Assembly (NCBI RefSeq): GCF_022829685.1
Contig: NZ_JAKSYE010000045.1
Span: 1 to 62,515, forward strand
Origin: Methylobacterium sp. E-045
GTDB lineage: Bacteria; Pseudomonadota; Alphaproteobacteria; Rhizobiales; Beijerinckiaceae
Length of the DNA stretch: 62,515 nucleotides
Reading direction: 5' to 3'
Shown: positions 1 through 7,953 of the stretch, in pieces
Numbering within the stretch: the first letter of the stretch is position 1
Layout: each line of letters opens with the position of its first letter
Position numbers and translations under genes: made by a program
The notes under the pieces: generated by a model
Database searches by the model: none
What the model saw: the letters and a program-made list of their open reading frames with translations, nothing else
What the model was told of the DNA's origin: nothing

Positions 1-1
1 G

Positions 2-217
2 ACCGGCGCACCGTATTCCCGCGACAAGTTCGTCTTCGAGGCCAACGCACATCTGGCCGTCGGCAAGGGCATCTTCTTCGAGCCGGTCGTCCAGTACCTC
101 GTCAACGGCAATTCCTACTGGAACCCCTACACGGCCAACCGCAGCAAGGACGGCTTCTACGTCGGCGCGACCCTGATCGTGCCGCTGGGAGCGATCGTCG
201 GCCTCTCTCCGGGCTGA
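2..217 (+). CDS. Carbohydrate-selective porin (OprB-like), C-terminal fragment
   Basis: The reading frame enters from the left edge and ends at TGA 215-217, so only the last 71 residues are visible. They alternate aromatic and polar residues as outer-membrane beta-strands do, and finish with a strand of the type FYVGATLIVPLGAIVGL. The pattern FEANAHLAVGKGIFFEPVVQ resembles the final strands of OprB-type porins, which let sugars and small solutes cross the outer membrane. The N-terminus and signal peptide lie outside the window, so the family call rests on a short stretch. The gene converges with panB. Confidence 0.5.
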   Translation, partial: TGAPYSRDKFVFEANAHLAVGKGIFFEPVVQYLVNGNSYWNPYTANRSKDGFYVGATLIVPLGAIVGLSPG

Positions 218-302
218 GCTTTCACGCGAGACCTTGCGGTTACCCTGGCCGGCGGACGACTTGGTCGGCTCGACTCGACCGCCGACGCCTTCGTGACGGC
301 GG

Positions 303-362
303 GATGCGGCGGCGGTCGCCCGCCGGACCTCACCGACCCCGACCTCTGGGTCCGTGAGACGT
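303..362. repeat. Dispersed repeat family B, degenerate copy 1
   Basis: The stretch beginning GCGGCGGTCG and running through CCGCCGGACCTCAC, then GACC..TGGGTC and GTGAGAC, matches the reverse complement of about 43835-43906. It contains a weak palindrome (CTCAC-GACC / GGTC-GTGAG). It lies between the convergent ends of the porin gene and panB, so it may also act as a bidirectional terminator. The copy near 43.9 kb also sits between convergent genes. Confidence 0.5.
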
Positions 363-366
363 GGCG

Positions 367-1191
367 TCAGAGGGGATCGTAGGTGTGCTCCTCCGCCGGG
401 AAGCGGCCGGCGCGGACCTCTTCGGCGTAGGCCTCCACGGCGCCCTCGATCTGCCCGCGCAGGGAGCCGAAGCGCTTGACGAATTTCGGCACCCGGTCGC
501 TCAGGCCCAGCATGTCCTCGAGGACGAGGATCTGGCCGTCGCAGGCGGTGGAGGCGCCGATGCCGATGGTCACCGTGGTGATGGAGGGGTTCGTGGCGAT
601 GGCGCGGGCCACCGGCTCGACGATGCCTTCCAGCACGATGGCGAAGGCGCCCGCGTCGCTGATCGCCTGGGCGTCCTGCATCAGCTTGCGCTCGCCGTCC
701 TCGCCGCGTCCCTGCACGCGGAACCCGCCCATCGTGTTCACGGATTGGGGGGTGAGGCCGATATGGCCCATGACCGGGATGCCCCGCTCCACCAGGAAGC
801 CGACCGTCTCGGCGAACCGTGCGCCGCCCTCCATCTTGATCGCGCCGGCGCCGGTCTCCTTCAGCACGCGGGCGGCGCTCATGAAGGCCTGCTGCGGGCT
901 CGCCTCGTAGGAGCCGAACGGCATGTCGACGACGATGAGGGCCTTCGAGGTACCCCGGATCACGGCCTGCGCCTGGACGATCATCATCTCCAGGGTCACC
1001 GGCAGGGTCGTTTCCATCCCGTGCATGACCATGCCGAGGGAATCGCCCACCAGGATGAAATCGCAATGGGGATCGAGGATGCTGGCGGTGTGGGCGTGGT
1101 AGGCCGTCAGCGCGATGATCTTGGCGCCTTCGGCCTTGCGCTTGGCGAGGTCTACAGCTCGGATGCGGCGTGACTGAACGACTTGCGACAT
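367..1191 (-). CDS. panB: 3-methyl-2-oxobutanoate hydroxymethyltransferase
   Basis: PanB transfers a hydroxymethyl group from methylene-tetrahydrofolate to alpha-ketoisovalerate, giving ketopantoate in pantothenate and CoA synthesis in the cytoplasm. The protein is 274 aa from ATG 1191, the normal family length. It shows the KIIALTAYH start of the TIM barrel, the Mg-binding [11 protein letters not shown] segment (about residues 48-58), the IKMEGG strand and the [17 protein letters not shown] active-site loop. A TTG three codons upstream (1200) is a weaker start. No panC lies beside it. The assignment is secure. Confidence 0.95.
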   Translation of the reverse strand: MSQVVQSRRIRAVDLAKRKAEGAKIIALTAYHAHTASILDPHCDFILVGDSLGMVMHGMETTLPVTLEMMIVQAQAVIRGTSKALIVVDMPFGSYEASPQQAFMSAARVLKETGAGAIKMEGGARFAETVGFLVERGIPVMGHIGLTPQSVNTMGGFRVQGRGEDGERKLMQDAQAISDAGAFAIVLEGIVEPVARAIATNPSITTVTIGIGASTACDGQILVLEDMLGLSDRVPKFVKRFGSLRGQIEGAVEAYAEEVRAGRFPAEEHTYDPL

Positions 1192-1546
1192 CGATCTCAA
1201 CCCGGTTCGGCCGGCGGCGCGAAGGCCGCAGGCATGCCGGGGATGTCTATACGCTCAGGGTTCCGAAATCACGCGCCGTAATGACGGTCGCGGTCGCCTG
1301 TATGCAGGTCGCGTGTGGACGATGAGCCGGAGAGGCTGACGGATATCATGCTGACGATCCGGCGATGGCGTCGCCTGTCGTCGCAACCCTTGCCGGGCGT
1401 TTCCTCCCTAGACGTCGGGCCGTCTCCGGCGCCTTTATTCTGCCACAACCCGAGCCGTGTCAACGGGGACGTCGGTCCATAAGCCCCTGATGGTGCTGAT
1501 TTCGTCGGCTGTCTTCGTCCTCCGGCTTCACGTCGCGTGGTATACC
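1192..1546. other. Intergenic gap between panB and the relay operon
   Basis: This is 355 bp between the 5' end of panB and the 3' end of the ccdA-like gene. I see no credible gene: the frames open here give Arg/Ala/Gly-rich composition typical of antisense GC-rich DNA. The panB promoter should lie at about 1195-1265. No tRNA or riboswitch pattern was recognised. Confidence 0.5.
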
Positions 1547-2266
1547 TTAGAAACGGGTGGTCAGGGCCGTCAGCCAGTCCGGCGAGGCGGCCACGAGCGC
1601 CGTCTCGAGGCGCTTGTCGACCCCCGCCAGGATCGCCAATCCGGTGAGGACGAGGACGAGGCCCAGGGCGGCCTTGAGGCCCTTGCCCGCCTGCATCATC
1701 CGCGTCCGCCACGCCATCAGCACCTGCCGCGACAGCAGGCCGAGGACGAGCAGGGGCAGGGCGGCGCCGAGGCCGAAGACCAGCATGGTGAGCGCGACCG
1801 CGGCGAGATCCCTGCCCTGCGCGGCGAGGAGGGAGGCCGCGCCGAGGGTCGGCCCCACGCAGGGGCTCCATACCGCGCCCAGCAGAAGGCCGACGGTGAA
1901 CTGGCCGGCAAGGCCGGTGGTCGCGATGCCCCCGAAGCGCCGCTCCACCCGGTCGCTCAGCGGCCCGGCGGCGGCGGCGAGGCGGGTCTGGAGGGCGGGC
2001 AGGACGAGGACCGCGCCGACGATGACGAGGAGGAGCGCCGCCACCGGGCGGAAGACGTCCCCGTCGAGGCCGAGGCCGAACCCGATCGTCGCCACGAACA
2101 GGCCGAGCGCCACGAAGGACAGGGCGAGACCGCCCGCCAGGGCCGCCGGCCCGAAACGGTGCTCGGAGGCCGCCGCACCGAGGACGATGGGAAGCAGCGG
2201 CAGCACGCAGGGAGAGAGAATGGTGAGCAGGCCGGCCAGGAAGGCGAGGCCGAGGGAAACGTTCAT
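1547..2266 (-). CDS. CcdA/DsbD-type thiol-electron transmembrane protein
   Basis: This is a 239-aa polytopic membrane protein of the CcdA family, which carries electrons from cytoplasmic thioredoxin across the inner membrane to periplasmic thiol proteins. The two family cysteines sit in mirrored SPCV motifs: C20 in LSPCVLPLLP and C136 in WSPCVGPTLG. About six hydrophobic helices surround them. It is the last gene of the minus-strand operon, 33 bp after the periplasmic thioredoxin it would reduce. That pairing makes a reductant supply for the SoxYZ-like carrier upstream likely. A role in cytochrome c maturation is the main alternative, but no ccm genes are nearby. Confidence 0.85.
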   Translation of the reverse strand: MNVSLGLAFLAGLLTILSPCVLPLLPIVLGAAASEHRFGPAALAGGLALSFVALGLFVATIGFGLGLDGDVFRPVAALLLVIVGAVLVLPALQTRLAAAAGPLSDRVERRFGGIATTGLAGQFTVGLLLGAVWSPCVGPTLGAASLLAAQGRDLAAVALTMLVFGLGAALPLLVLGLLSRQVLMAWRTRMMQAGKGLKAALGLVLVLTGLAILAGVDKRLETALVAASPDWLTALTTRF

Positions 2267-2299
2267 GACGTCATCGGCCGCCCGAGTCCCGCCACCCTT

Positions 2300-2683
2300 C
2301 TACAGCGCCTTCTCCACCAGCGCCTCGATCCATTCGCCCTGCGTCTCGCCCACCGAGCGGCCGACCTCGTCGCGTCCCTTGAAGGCGATGAGCGTGCTCT
2401 GCATCCGGGCGTCGAACCGGCGCATCAGGGCCTTCTGCGTATCGAAGTCGATCTCGTAGATCGCCAGATCCTTGAAGCGCGGCTGTTCGGACAGGGCCTT
2501 CAGGATCGGCCGCTGGGTCTTGCAGATCGGGCACCAGGGTGCGGTCACCTCCACGATGATCGGCCGGCCGGCGCCTTGAGCGGCGGCGAAGGCCGCCTCG
2601 TCGAACGGCTCGGCCGCCGATGCACCACAGGGGGCGGCGGCGAGGAGGGCCGTCGTGAGGAGGAGGGCGCGACGGCTGATCAT
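2300..2683 (-). CDS. Exported thioredoxin-fold protein
   Basis: The product is 127 aa from ATG 2683, with an N-terminal signal sequence (MISRRALLLTTALLAAAPCG, cleavage likely near ASA-AE). A single thioredoxin domain follows, with active site APWCPIC (C51 and C54), then a region typical of small periplasmic thioredoxins (IDFDTQ..LMRRFDARMQSTLIAFKG). The usual cis-proline is replaced around MQSTLI, a variant also seen in DsbD-gamma-like domains. It lies between the rhodanese-like gene and the ccdA-like gene. I infer that it passes electrons from the CcdA-like protein to periplasmic partners encoded upstream. Confidence 0.85.
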   Translation of the reverse strand: MISRRALLLTTALLAAAPCGASAAEPFDEAAFAAAQGAGRPIIVEVTAPWCPICKTQRPILKALSEQPRFKDLAIYEIDFDTQKALMRRFDARMQSTLIAFKGRDEVGRSVGETQGEWIEALVEKAL

Positions 2684-2814
2684 CGGGGCTGTCTCGATCG
2701 GGGATCGTGTCCGGGGCGGAACCGGCGGCGATCCCGCACGCCGGTTCCTCTCGTGCGTCTTTATCGCTGTGGCTCGCCGGCAGGCGTCTATCTCTGTGCC
2801 TCGCCGGCAGGCAT

Positions 2815-3432
2815 CTAGCGCTGAGCTTCGCCGGCAGGCTTGGCGGCCCAGGCGGCGTCGACCTTGAGAATCGTCGTCTCGTGGCTGTCCTGCCAGCCCT
2901 CGACCCCGTCGGCGAACCAGTAGACGCGGGAATAGCCGTTCTGGATCAGGCGCTTTCCGGCATTCCAGCTGCCCCAGCATTCGGGGTGGCAGAAGGTCAC
3001 CACCGGCTTCGTCTTGTCGCCGCCGGTGAGGTCGGCGACGCGGGAGAGGAACTGCGCCTCCCGCGCCGGGTCCATGGGCGCCGCGCCCGCGCCGGGCATC
3101 CAGACGCTGCCGGGGATCGAGCGGTGGGCCGGCAGCCAGGGCCGGTCCTCCGGAAAGCCCGCCGGCTTCCGGTCGGCCAGGGCCACGTCGATCATCACCG
3201 GCTTCTCGGCGGCCACGAGGCGGTCGAGGGCGCCGATATCCACCACGGTGGCGCCCGTCAGGGTCTTGGGGGGGTAGCCCTTCGGCGGCCCGGTCCAGAA
3301 CCCTTCGGGTTCCGGCACGTTCACCGGCGAATCGGCGGGGCTCGCCGCCCGGGCCGGGGCGGGCGCGCCCGACAGGGCGGCGAGGGCGATGGAGGCGGCT
3401 CCGATCAGTCGGATCATGCTCGGCATCGTCAT
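2815..3432 (-). CDS. PQQ-associated CxxxCW rhodanese-like periplasmic protein
   Basis: The product is 205 aa from ATG 3432; a TTG at 3438 overlaps the upstream stop and ATG 3426 is also possible. An Ala-rich signal peptide ends near residue 30. The rest is a rhodanese-like fold with its loop at C148-H-P-E-C152-W153-G-S-W-N-A-G-K, the signature of the family described as PQQ-dependent catabolism-associated CXXCW proteins. Rhodaneses move sulfane sulfur through a loop cysteine; a second Cys in the loop suggests a disulfide or redox switch instead. The reading frames nearly overlap those of the SoxYZ-like gene, so the two are translationally coupled. Confidence 0.8.
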   Translation of the reverse strand: MTMPSMIRLIGAASIALAALSGAPAPARAASPADSPVNVPEPEGFWTGPPKGYPPKTLTGATVVDIGALDRLVAAEKPVMIDVALADRKPAGFPEDRPWLPAHRSIPGSVWMPGAGAAPMDPAREAQFLSRVADLTGGDKTKPVVTFCHPECWGSWNAGKRLIQNGYSRVYWFADGVEGWQDSHETTILKVDAAWAAKPAGEAQR

Positions 3433-3434
3433 CC

Positions 3435-4280
3435 TCAATTGCTCGGGCCGGGCGGGTTGAAGCTGTGCTCCCAGCGGCCCTGCTGGTTGTCCGAGGCGAC
3501 CACCTTGATCGGCCCCTTGGCGTCGGGGGCGAGGCCGAAATTGATCACCGGGTTCGAGGCGATGGAGATGTCGCCGTTCATCGAGAAGACGAGCTTGCCG
3601 TTGGCGGTGACGTCGAGCTTGTTGATGTAGCGGGCCGGCGTGTAGTCGCGGGTGATCTGGTTCATCTGCATCCCGCTAAAATTCGGGTGCCGGATCATCA
3701 GCGTCGCCTCCGACGGCTTGCCCTGGCCACCTTCCGCGAACTTCATCCGCATGTCGCCGGCGCCCTTCAGGGCCTCCTCGTCGCTCATCCCCATGGGGGC
3801 GGAGCAGCCGCCCGACGCTTTGACGAACTTCACGGCCTCGTAGAGCTTGCCGTCCTTGGTCTCGGCCACGGCGTGGACGTTGGTGTAGTTGTTGATCCGC
3901 ACCCGGAGCTTGACCTCGCTCGGGTCGGCGGCGGGGCCGAAGGTGATGTGCGCGGCATAGGGCGACGGGTTGTCGTCGATGACGAGATGGATGGCGGCGA
4001 TGCGGTCCTTCTCCGGCATCATCAGGGTGATCGGCACCAGGGCGGCGTCGAGGGCGCGCGGCGGCGCGTCGACCTTGATCAGCGTGTCGGTGGCCTCGAT
4101 CGCGCGGTCGCCGAAGATCGATTTGGCGATGTCCTTCCAGCGTTCCACCCGCTCCGCATCGCTGTCGCTGGAGCCGGCGGCCAGGGCGGAGCCGCCCGTC
4201 AGCAGGACGGCGGACAGGCACAGGGCGGCGGAAAACGACCGCCGGGTCCGGGAGGCTCGTGTCGGCTCGTGGGTAATCAT
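3435..4280 (-). CDS. Quinoprotein dehydrogenase-associated SoxYZ-like carrier protein
   Basis: The product is 281 aa from ATG 4280, preceded by a good GAGGAGAG ribosome site. A signal peptide (about 1-36) is followed by a SoxY-like domain, whose swinging-arm cysteine lies in KASGGCSAPMG (C159). A SoxZ-like beta-sandwich follows (about 185-281). In sulfur oxidisers SoxY carries intermediates on a C-terminal GGCGG cysteine and SoxZ is a separate subunit; here both are fused and the cysteine is internal. Families of this build occur beside PQQ-dependent alcohol dehydrogenases. The cargo carried is unknown. Confidence 0.85.
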   Translation of the reverse strand: MITHEPTRASRTRRSFSAALCLSAVLLTGGSALAAGSSDSDAERVERWKDIAKSIFGDRAIEATDTLIKVDAPPRALDAALVPITLMMPEKDRIAAIHLVIDDNPSPYAAHITFGPAADPSEVKLRVRINNYTNVHAVAETKDGKLYEAVKFVKASGGCSAPMGMSDEEALKGAGDMRMKFAEGGQGKPSEATLMIRHPNFSGMQMNQITRDYTPARYINKLDVTANGKLVFSMNGDISIASNPVINFGLAPDAKGPIKVVASDNQQGRWEHSFNPPGPSN

Positions 4281-4315
4281 GGCGTCTCTCCTCGTCGTGA
4301 TGATGTGGCGCTGGC

Positions 4316-5239
4316 TCATTCCCACTCAAGCTCCTTGTAGGCCTGAGTGACATTGCGGCCGTTATAGGTGTCGAACAGGACCCATTTCTCGCGCTCCGAC
4401 CGGCCGATACTGTCCACGGCCTTGTCGATGGGCTGGTCGGCGGCGATGGCCTTGCGGGTCTCGTCGCGCAGCGCGGTGAGGTAGCGCGTGAGATCCGCGA
4501 AGGCGGGGGCGGCGTCGACCAGGGTCGGGCCATGGCCGGGGACGGCCTTGGACGCTCCCAGTCCCGCCAGCGTCTCGACCTCCTTGAGCCAGCCGAGCAG
4601 GCTGCCGTCGAGGGAGGGGACCCGGGTGACGAACAGGAGATCGGCCGGGAACAGGATGCCCGTCCGGGTATCGACCATGGAGAGGTCGCAATTGGTGTGG
4701 GCGACGCCGTGCGCTCTGAAGCGCAGAACCCGCCCGCCGAGGTCGATCTCCGCGGTGTCGGCCACCTCCATCGTCGGGTAGACCACCGACCCGGCCTTGT
4801 CGGCGCCGAGGATCTCCACGAGGCGCGTCCTGTAGAAGTCGCCCCGCGAATCGAGGGCCGAGCGCAGGACGTGGTGGCCGATGAAGACCGGCTTGTCCTG
4901 CGCGAAGGCTTGCGCGCCGAAGCAATGGTCGGGATGGACATGGGTCAGCACCACGTGGCTGACGGGCTTCGACGTGCGTTTCCCGATCTCGGCGCGGAGC
5001 CATTCCCCGTCCGTGAGGCTGCCGCCGGATTCCGTTACGAGCACGGATTTCTCGCCGACGATGAAGCCTATATTGGCGATGGCGTCGCCGTTCTCTGGCG
5101 TCGCCTCGGCGTCGAGGCCGCGCCGCATGAAGATGCCCGGACCGACCTCGTCCAGGGTGAAGGACTCGGCCGCCCGGCCGAGGCTCGGCAGGCAGCACAG
5201 GCACAGCCCGCCGAACAGGGCGGCGCGGCGCGTGGCCAT
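4316..5239 (-). CDS. Quinoprotein relay-type zinc metallohydrolase (metallo-beta-lactamase fold)
   Basis: The product is 307 aa from ATG 5239, with an N-terminal hydrophobic signal rich in cysteine (GGLCLCCLPSLGRAAE). The metallo-beta-lactamase motif HVHPDH is present (H100, H102, D104, H105), with later metal ligands in GVAHTNCD and PGHG. It resembles SoxH-type hydrolases and the group called quinoprotein relay system zinc metallohydrolases. It is the first gene of the five-gene operon and faces a TetR gene across a palindromic operator. An in-frame ATG at 5263 is an alternative start. The substrate is unknown; a thioester or persulfide on the SoxYZ-like carrier is a reasonable guess. Confidence 0.82.
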   Translation of the reverse strand: MATRRAALFGGLCLCCLPSLGRAAESFTLDEVGPGIFMRRGLDAEATPENGDAIANIGFIVGEKSVLVTESGGSLTDGEWLRAEIGKRTSKPVSHVVLTHVHPDHCFGAQAFAQDKPVFIGHHVLRSALDSRGDFYRTRLVEILGADKAGSVVYPTMEVADTAEIDLGGRVLRFRAHGVAHTNCDLSMVDTRTGILFPADLLFVTRVPSLDGSLLGWLKEVETLAGLGASKAVPGHGPTLVDAAPAFADLTRYLTALRDETRKAIAADQPIDKAVDSIGRSEREKWVLFDTYNGRNVTQAYKELEWE

Positions 5240-5327
5240 GGTCCGCTCGGAATACGGAATCATGGCATATCCTGCGACGATCGCCCGACGAAGCGACCCT
5301 TCATGAATTATCCTCCCGTTTTTGTGG

Positions 5328-5345
5328 CTACCATCTAGTAGGTAG
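5328..5345. promoter_or_regulatory. Palindromic operator, probably for the divergent TetR
   Basis: CTACCATCTAGTAGGTAG is an 18-bp palindrome (CTACC-at-CTAG-ta-GGTAG). It sits between the divergent metallohydrolase and tetR genes, 89 bp from the hydrolase start and 108 bp from the tetR start. TetR dimers usually bind such sites in the shared promoter region. Confidence 0.6.
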
Positions 5346-5452
5346 ATTTTTGCTGCCGTCAACGGTAGAAGTGCCCGGGACCGGAGCGGGCGCATCACGC
5401 CTTCGTGGCCGCCTCACCCGTTCCGCGAAGCCAGAACCATGATCGACCGGCC

Positions 5453-6028
5453 ATGAGAGACACGAGAGCGGAACTGCTGGCCCAGGCCGAGATCCTGGTG
5501 CGTGGCCGGGGCTATTCCGGCTTCAGCTACGGCGACCTCGCCGAGGCGGTGAGCATCCGCAAGGCGAGCATCCACCATCATTTCCGCACGAAGACCGACC
5601 TCGCCCTCGCGCTGGTGGCGGCCTACGACGCCCGCTACGATGTGGCGCTCGCCGGCATCATGGCGGCGCAGCCGGACGCGGCGTCGCGGATCGAGGCCTA
5701 TGGCCGGCTCTATCTCACCGGGGTCGAGGACGGCCTCGGCTGCCTCTGCGCCGTGCTCGCCATCGAGATGGACACCCTGCCGGACGTCCTGCGCGCCGAC
5801 CTCGCCCGGTTCTTCGACAAGCACATCGCCTGGCTGGAGCGGGTGCTGACCGAGGGATGCGCCGACGGGAGCCTGCGTCCCGGTCTCGACCCCGCCGCCA
5901 CGGCCCGGATGGTGGTGGCGACCCTGGAGGGTGCGCTCCTGCTGGAACGGCTGCTTGCCGGATCGGCCGGCTTCCGCTCCACCCTCGCCGCCCTCAGCGA
6001 CGGTCTCCGGCCCCCTCGGATCGCGTGA
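5453..6028 (+). CDS. TetR/AcrR-family transcriptional regulator
   Basis: The product is 191 aa from ATG 5453; a GTG at 5405 would add 16 unlikely residues. The N-terminal helix-turn-helix reads YGDLAEAVSIRKASIHHHFRTKTDLALAL with the usual TetR spacing. The C-terminal ligand domain contains the GLGCLCAVLAIEMDTLPD segment found in one subgroup of bacterial TetR proteins. It is transcribed away from the quinoprotein relay operon, and the palindrome at 5328-5345 lies between them. I infer that it represses that operon; the ligand is unknown. Confidence 0.85.
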   Translation: MRDTRAELLAQAEILVRGRGYSGFSYGDLAEAVSIRKASIHHHFRTKTDLALALVAAYDARYDVALAGIMAAQPDAASRIEAYGRLYLTGVEDGLGCLCAVLAIEMDTLPDVLRADLARFFDKHIAWLERVLTEGCADGSLRPGLDPAATARMVVATLEGALLLERLLAGSAGFRSTLAALSDGLRPPRIA

Positions 6029-6054
6029 CGGAACGCCCTTTCATCGGGGAGGGG

Positions 6055-6069
6055 TGATACAATATAACA
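6055..6069 (+). promoter_or_regulatory. Candidate Zur-type box upstream of the CobW GTPase
   Basis: TGATACAATATAACA is an AT-rich imperfect palindrome, 52 bp ahead of the CobW-family start, in an otherwise GC-rich gap. Its half site ATAACA and its position fit zinc-uptake-regulator boxes that control zinc-type COG0523 genes. The match is imperfect and judged by eye only. Confidence 0.35.
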
Positions 6070-6120
6070 GCCACCACACAGCCGACGCGGGGGCGACCCC
6101 GCGAACCCGAAGAGCCTCGC

Positions 6121-7107
6121 ATGTCCGACAGCCCGTCCCCCGCCTCCTCGAAGATCCCCGTGACCGTGCTCACCGGCTATCTCGGAGCCGGCAAGACCAC
6201 GCTCCTCAACCGCATCCTCACCGAGAACCACGGCAAGCGCTACGCGGTCATCGTCAACGAGTTCGGCGAGATCGGCATCGACAACGACCTCGTCATCGGC
6301 GCCGACGAGGAAGTGTTCGAGATGAACAACGGCTGCGTCTGCTGCACCGTGCGGGGCGACCTCATCCGCATCATGGACGGCCTCGTGAAAAGGCGCGGCA
6401 AGTTCGACGCGATCATCGTGGAGACCACCGGGCTGGCCGACCCGGCCCCCGTGGCCCAGACCTTCTTCATCGACGAGGATGTGGGCGGGGCCGCCCGCCT
6501 CGATGCGGTGGTGACGGTGGCCGACGCCAAATGGCTGACCGAGCGCCTGAAGGACGCGCCGGAGGCCAAGAACCAGATCGCCTTCGCCGACGTGATCCTC
6601 CTCAACAAGGCCGACCTCGTGGAGCCGGCCGATCTCGACCGCGTCGAGGGTCTGATCCGCGCGATCAACCCCTACGCCAAGGTCCACCGCACCAGTCGCT
6701 GCGACGTCCCCCTCGATCAGGTGCTCGACCGCAACGCCTTCGACCTGTCGCGCATCCTCGACATCGAGCCCGACTTCCTCGAGGAGGGCCACCATCACCA
6801 CCACGACGACGAGATGCAGTCGGTTTCGGCGAAGATCGACGGCCCGGTGGACCCCGAAAAGTTCATGCCGTGGATCTCGACCCTGACCCAGGTCCAGGGA
6901 CCGGACATCCTGCGCTGCAAGGGCATCGTCGCCTTCCCCGACGAGCCGCAGCGCTTCGTCTTCCAGGGCGTCCACCAGATCCTCGACGGCGATCTCCAGG
7001 GGCCGTGGAAGGAGGACGAGGCCCGCGTCTCCCGCGTCGTCTTCATCGGCCGCAAGCTCGACCCGCAGGCGATCCGCGAAGGGTTCTACGACTGCAAGGC
7101 GGCCTGA
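6121..7107 (+). CDS. CobW/COG0523 zinc-type GTPase metallochaperone
   Basis: The product is 328 aa, a P-loop GTPase of the CobW/YeiR/ZigA family, which hands metal to client enzymes. It has Walker [13 protein letters not shown] (residues 19-30), the metal-binding CxCC motif G-C72-V-C74-C75 and the base-recognition LLNKAD (about 159). A histidine-rich linker GHHHHHDDE near residue 224 is followed by the CobW C-terminal domain. The CxCC plus His-rich loop points to zinc rather than cobalt or iron. The possible Zur box upstream supports this. It is not in an operon with any recognisable client. Confidence 0.85.
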   Translation: MSDSPSPASSKIPVTVLTGYLGAGKTTLLNRILTENHGKRYAVIVNEFGEIGIDNDLVIGADEEVFEMNNGCVCCTVRGDLIRIMDGLVKRRGKFDAIIVETTGLADPAPVAQTFFIDEDVGGAARLDAVVTVADAKWLTERLKDAPEAKNQIAFADVILLNKADLVEPADLDRVEGLIRAINPYAKVHRTSRCDVPLDQVLDRNAFDLSRILDIEPDFLEEGHHHHHDDEMQSVSAKIDGPVDPEKFMPWISTLTQVQGPDILRCKGIVAFPDEPQRFVFQGVHQILDGDLQGPWKEDEARVSRVVFIGRKLDPQAIREGFYDCKAA

Positions 7108-7184
7108 CGGGCTTCATCCGGAATCGAACCGATCGGGGATGGGCGCATTGTCCGTCCGTCCCCCGATTTCGTCCGGATATCACG

Positions 7185-7421
7185 ATGACCCTGCGCGTCG
7201 CCTTCGCTTCCCTCCTCGCCCTGACGGTGGCGGTTCCCTTGGGAAGCGTCGCGCTCTCCACGCCGGCGGCGGCGAAGTATGCGATGGATCGCGAGAAGCG
7301 CTTCGGCCGCATGTGCAAGCCGCCGCTGAAATTCGCGGCCGGCGCCTGCGTCCAGCGCTGCCCCGCGGGGTATCGCGATACCGGTCGGGGCTATTGCCGT
7401 TTCCGGAACATGAACCGGTGA
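7185..7421 (+). CDS. Small secreted Cys-rich protein, copy 1
   Basis: The product is 78 aa with a clear signal peptide (MTLRVAFASLLALTVAVPLG, cleavage near AAA-KY). The mature part of about 48 residues carries four cysteines in C-X(9)-C-X(3)-C-type spacing (CKPPLKFAAGACVQRCPAGYRD) and is basic. I know no function. The same core is repeated in the next gene, 88 bp downstream, with a long run of identical nucleotides, so the two are a tandem duplication. The structure may be held by two disulfides. Confidence 0.6.
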   Translation: MTLRVAFASLLALTVAVPLGSVALSTPAAAKYAMDREKRFGRMCKPPLKFAAGACVQRCPAGYRDTGRGYCRFRNMNR

Positions 7422-7509
7422 CATCCGCCCGCCCGGGGGCAGGGCGACCTTGACGGGATCGTCGGGGTCGCGGCGGGATGCGGGGATGTCCCGTCCATCG
7501 GAAGCCGCC

Positions 7510-7737
7510 ATGATCCCCCGTCTCGCTCGTCGCGCCGCCCTGCTCCTTGCCGCCTCCCTGACCTTCGGCGGGGAGGCGATGGCCGGTCCGGCGCAGGATT
7601 ACGAGTTCCGGCCGCCGAGCGTGCGCAAGGCCTGCCGCCCGCCGCTGAAATTCGCGGCCGGCGCCTGCGTCCGCCGCTGCCCCGCCGGCTACCGCGACAA
7701 CGGCTCCACCTGCGGGTTCAAGTCGATGCGACGCTAG
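7510..7737 (+). CDS. Small secreted Cys-rich protein, copy 2
   Basis: The product is 75 aa from ATG 7510; an in-frame ATG at 7450 is less likely because it would bury the signal peptide. The signal sequence (RLARRAALLLAASLTFGGEAMA) is followed by CRPPLKFAAGACVRRCPAGYRD, nearly identical to copy 1 while the flanks differ. Conservation of the core at DNA level points to recent duplication or gene conversion. The stop codon directly abuts dispersed repeat family A. Function is unknown. Confidence 0.6.
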   Translation: MIPRLARRAALLLAASLTFGGEAMAGPAQDYEFRPPSVRKACRPPLKFAAGACVRRCPAGYRDNGSTCGFKSMRR

Positions 7738-7835
7738 GAGCGCCCGACCACGTCGGGTCGGGGCACACCTCCAGATCTTTGTTGTGTCGCACTCTTTTTC
7801 GCCGAACCGGCATCCACTTCGGCGGAGAGCGCTCC
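7738..7835. repeat. Dispersed repeat family A, copy 1
   Basis: About 95 bp, nearly identical to the reverse complement of 15549-15643 (about three mismatches over the core). It contains CCCGACCACGTCGGGTCGGG, then CACACCTCCAGATC, then a hairpin CGCCGAA-ccggcatccac-TTCGGCG near its right end. It begins at the base after the stop codon of the preceding gene and lies between convergent genes. Confidence 0.8.
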
Positions 7836-7953
7836 AGGAGCGCCTCACTAAACTCCCGATCACGATCGGCTCCCGCCCGGAGCACGGCGGTGTCCGCGGG
7901 AGCCGCCCCCGGCTCTGCGACCGGGGCCGGCTCGGGCCGCCGACGGAAAGCGG

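Noticed and set aside
303..362. Direct repeats that might be a CRISPR array
   Set aside because: Only single palindromic units are present; nowhere in the window are there three or more regularly spaced direct repeats with unique spacers.
1457..2818. 453-aa plus-strand open frame opposite the ccdA-like and thioredoxin genes
   Set aside because: It is the GC-rich antisense frame of well-supported minus-strand genes, with Gly/Arg/Glu runs and no domain.
7124..7140. GGAATCGAACC on the plus strand, a tRNA T-arm-like word on the minus strand
   Set aside because: The five-base stem does not close properly and no acceptor stem, anticodon arm or D-arm could be found around it.
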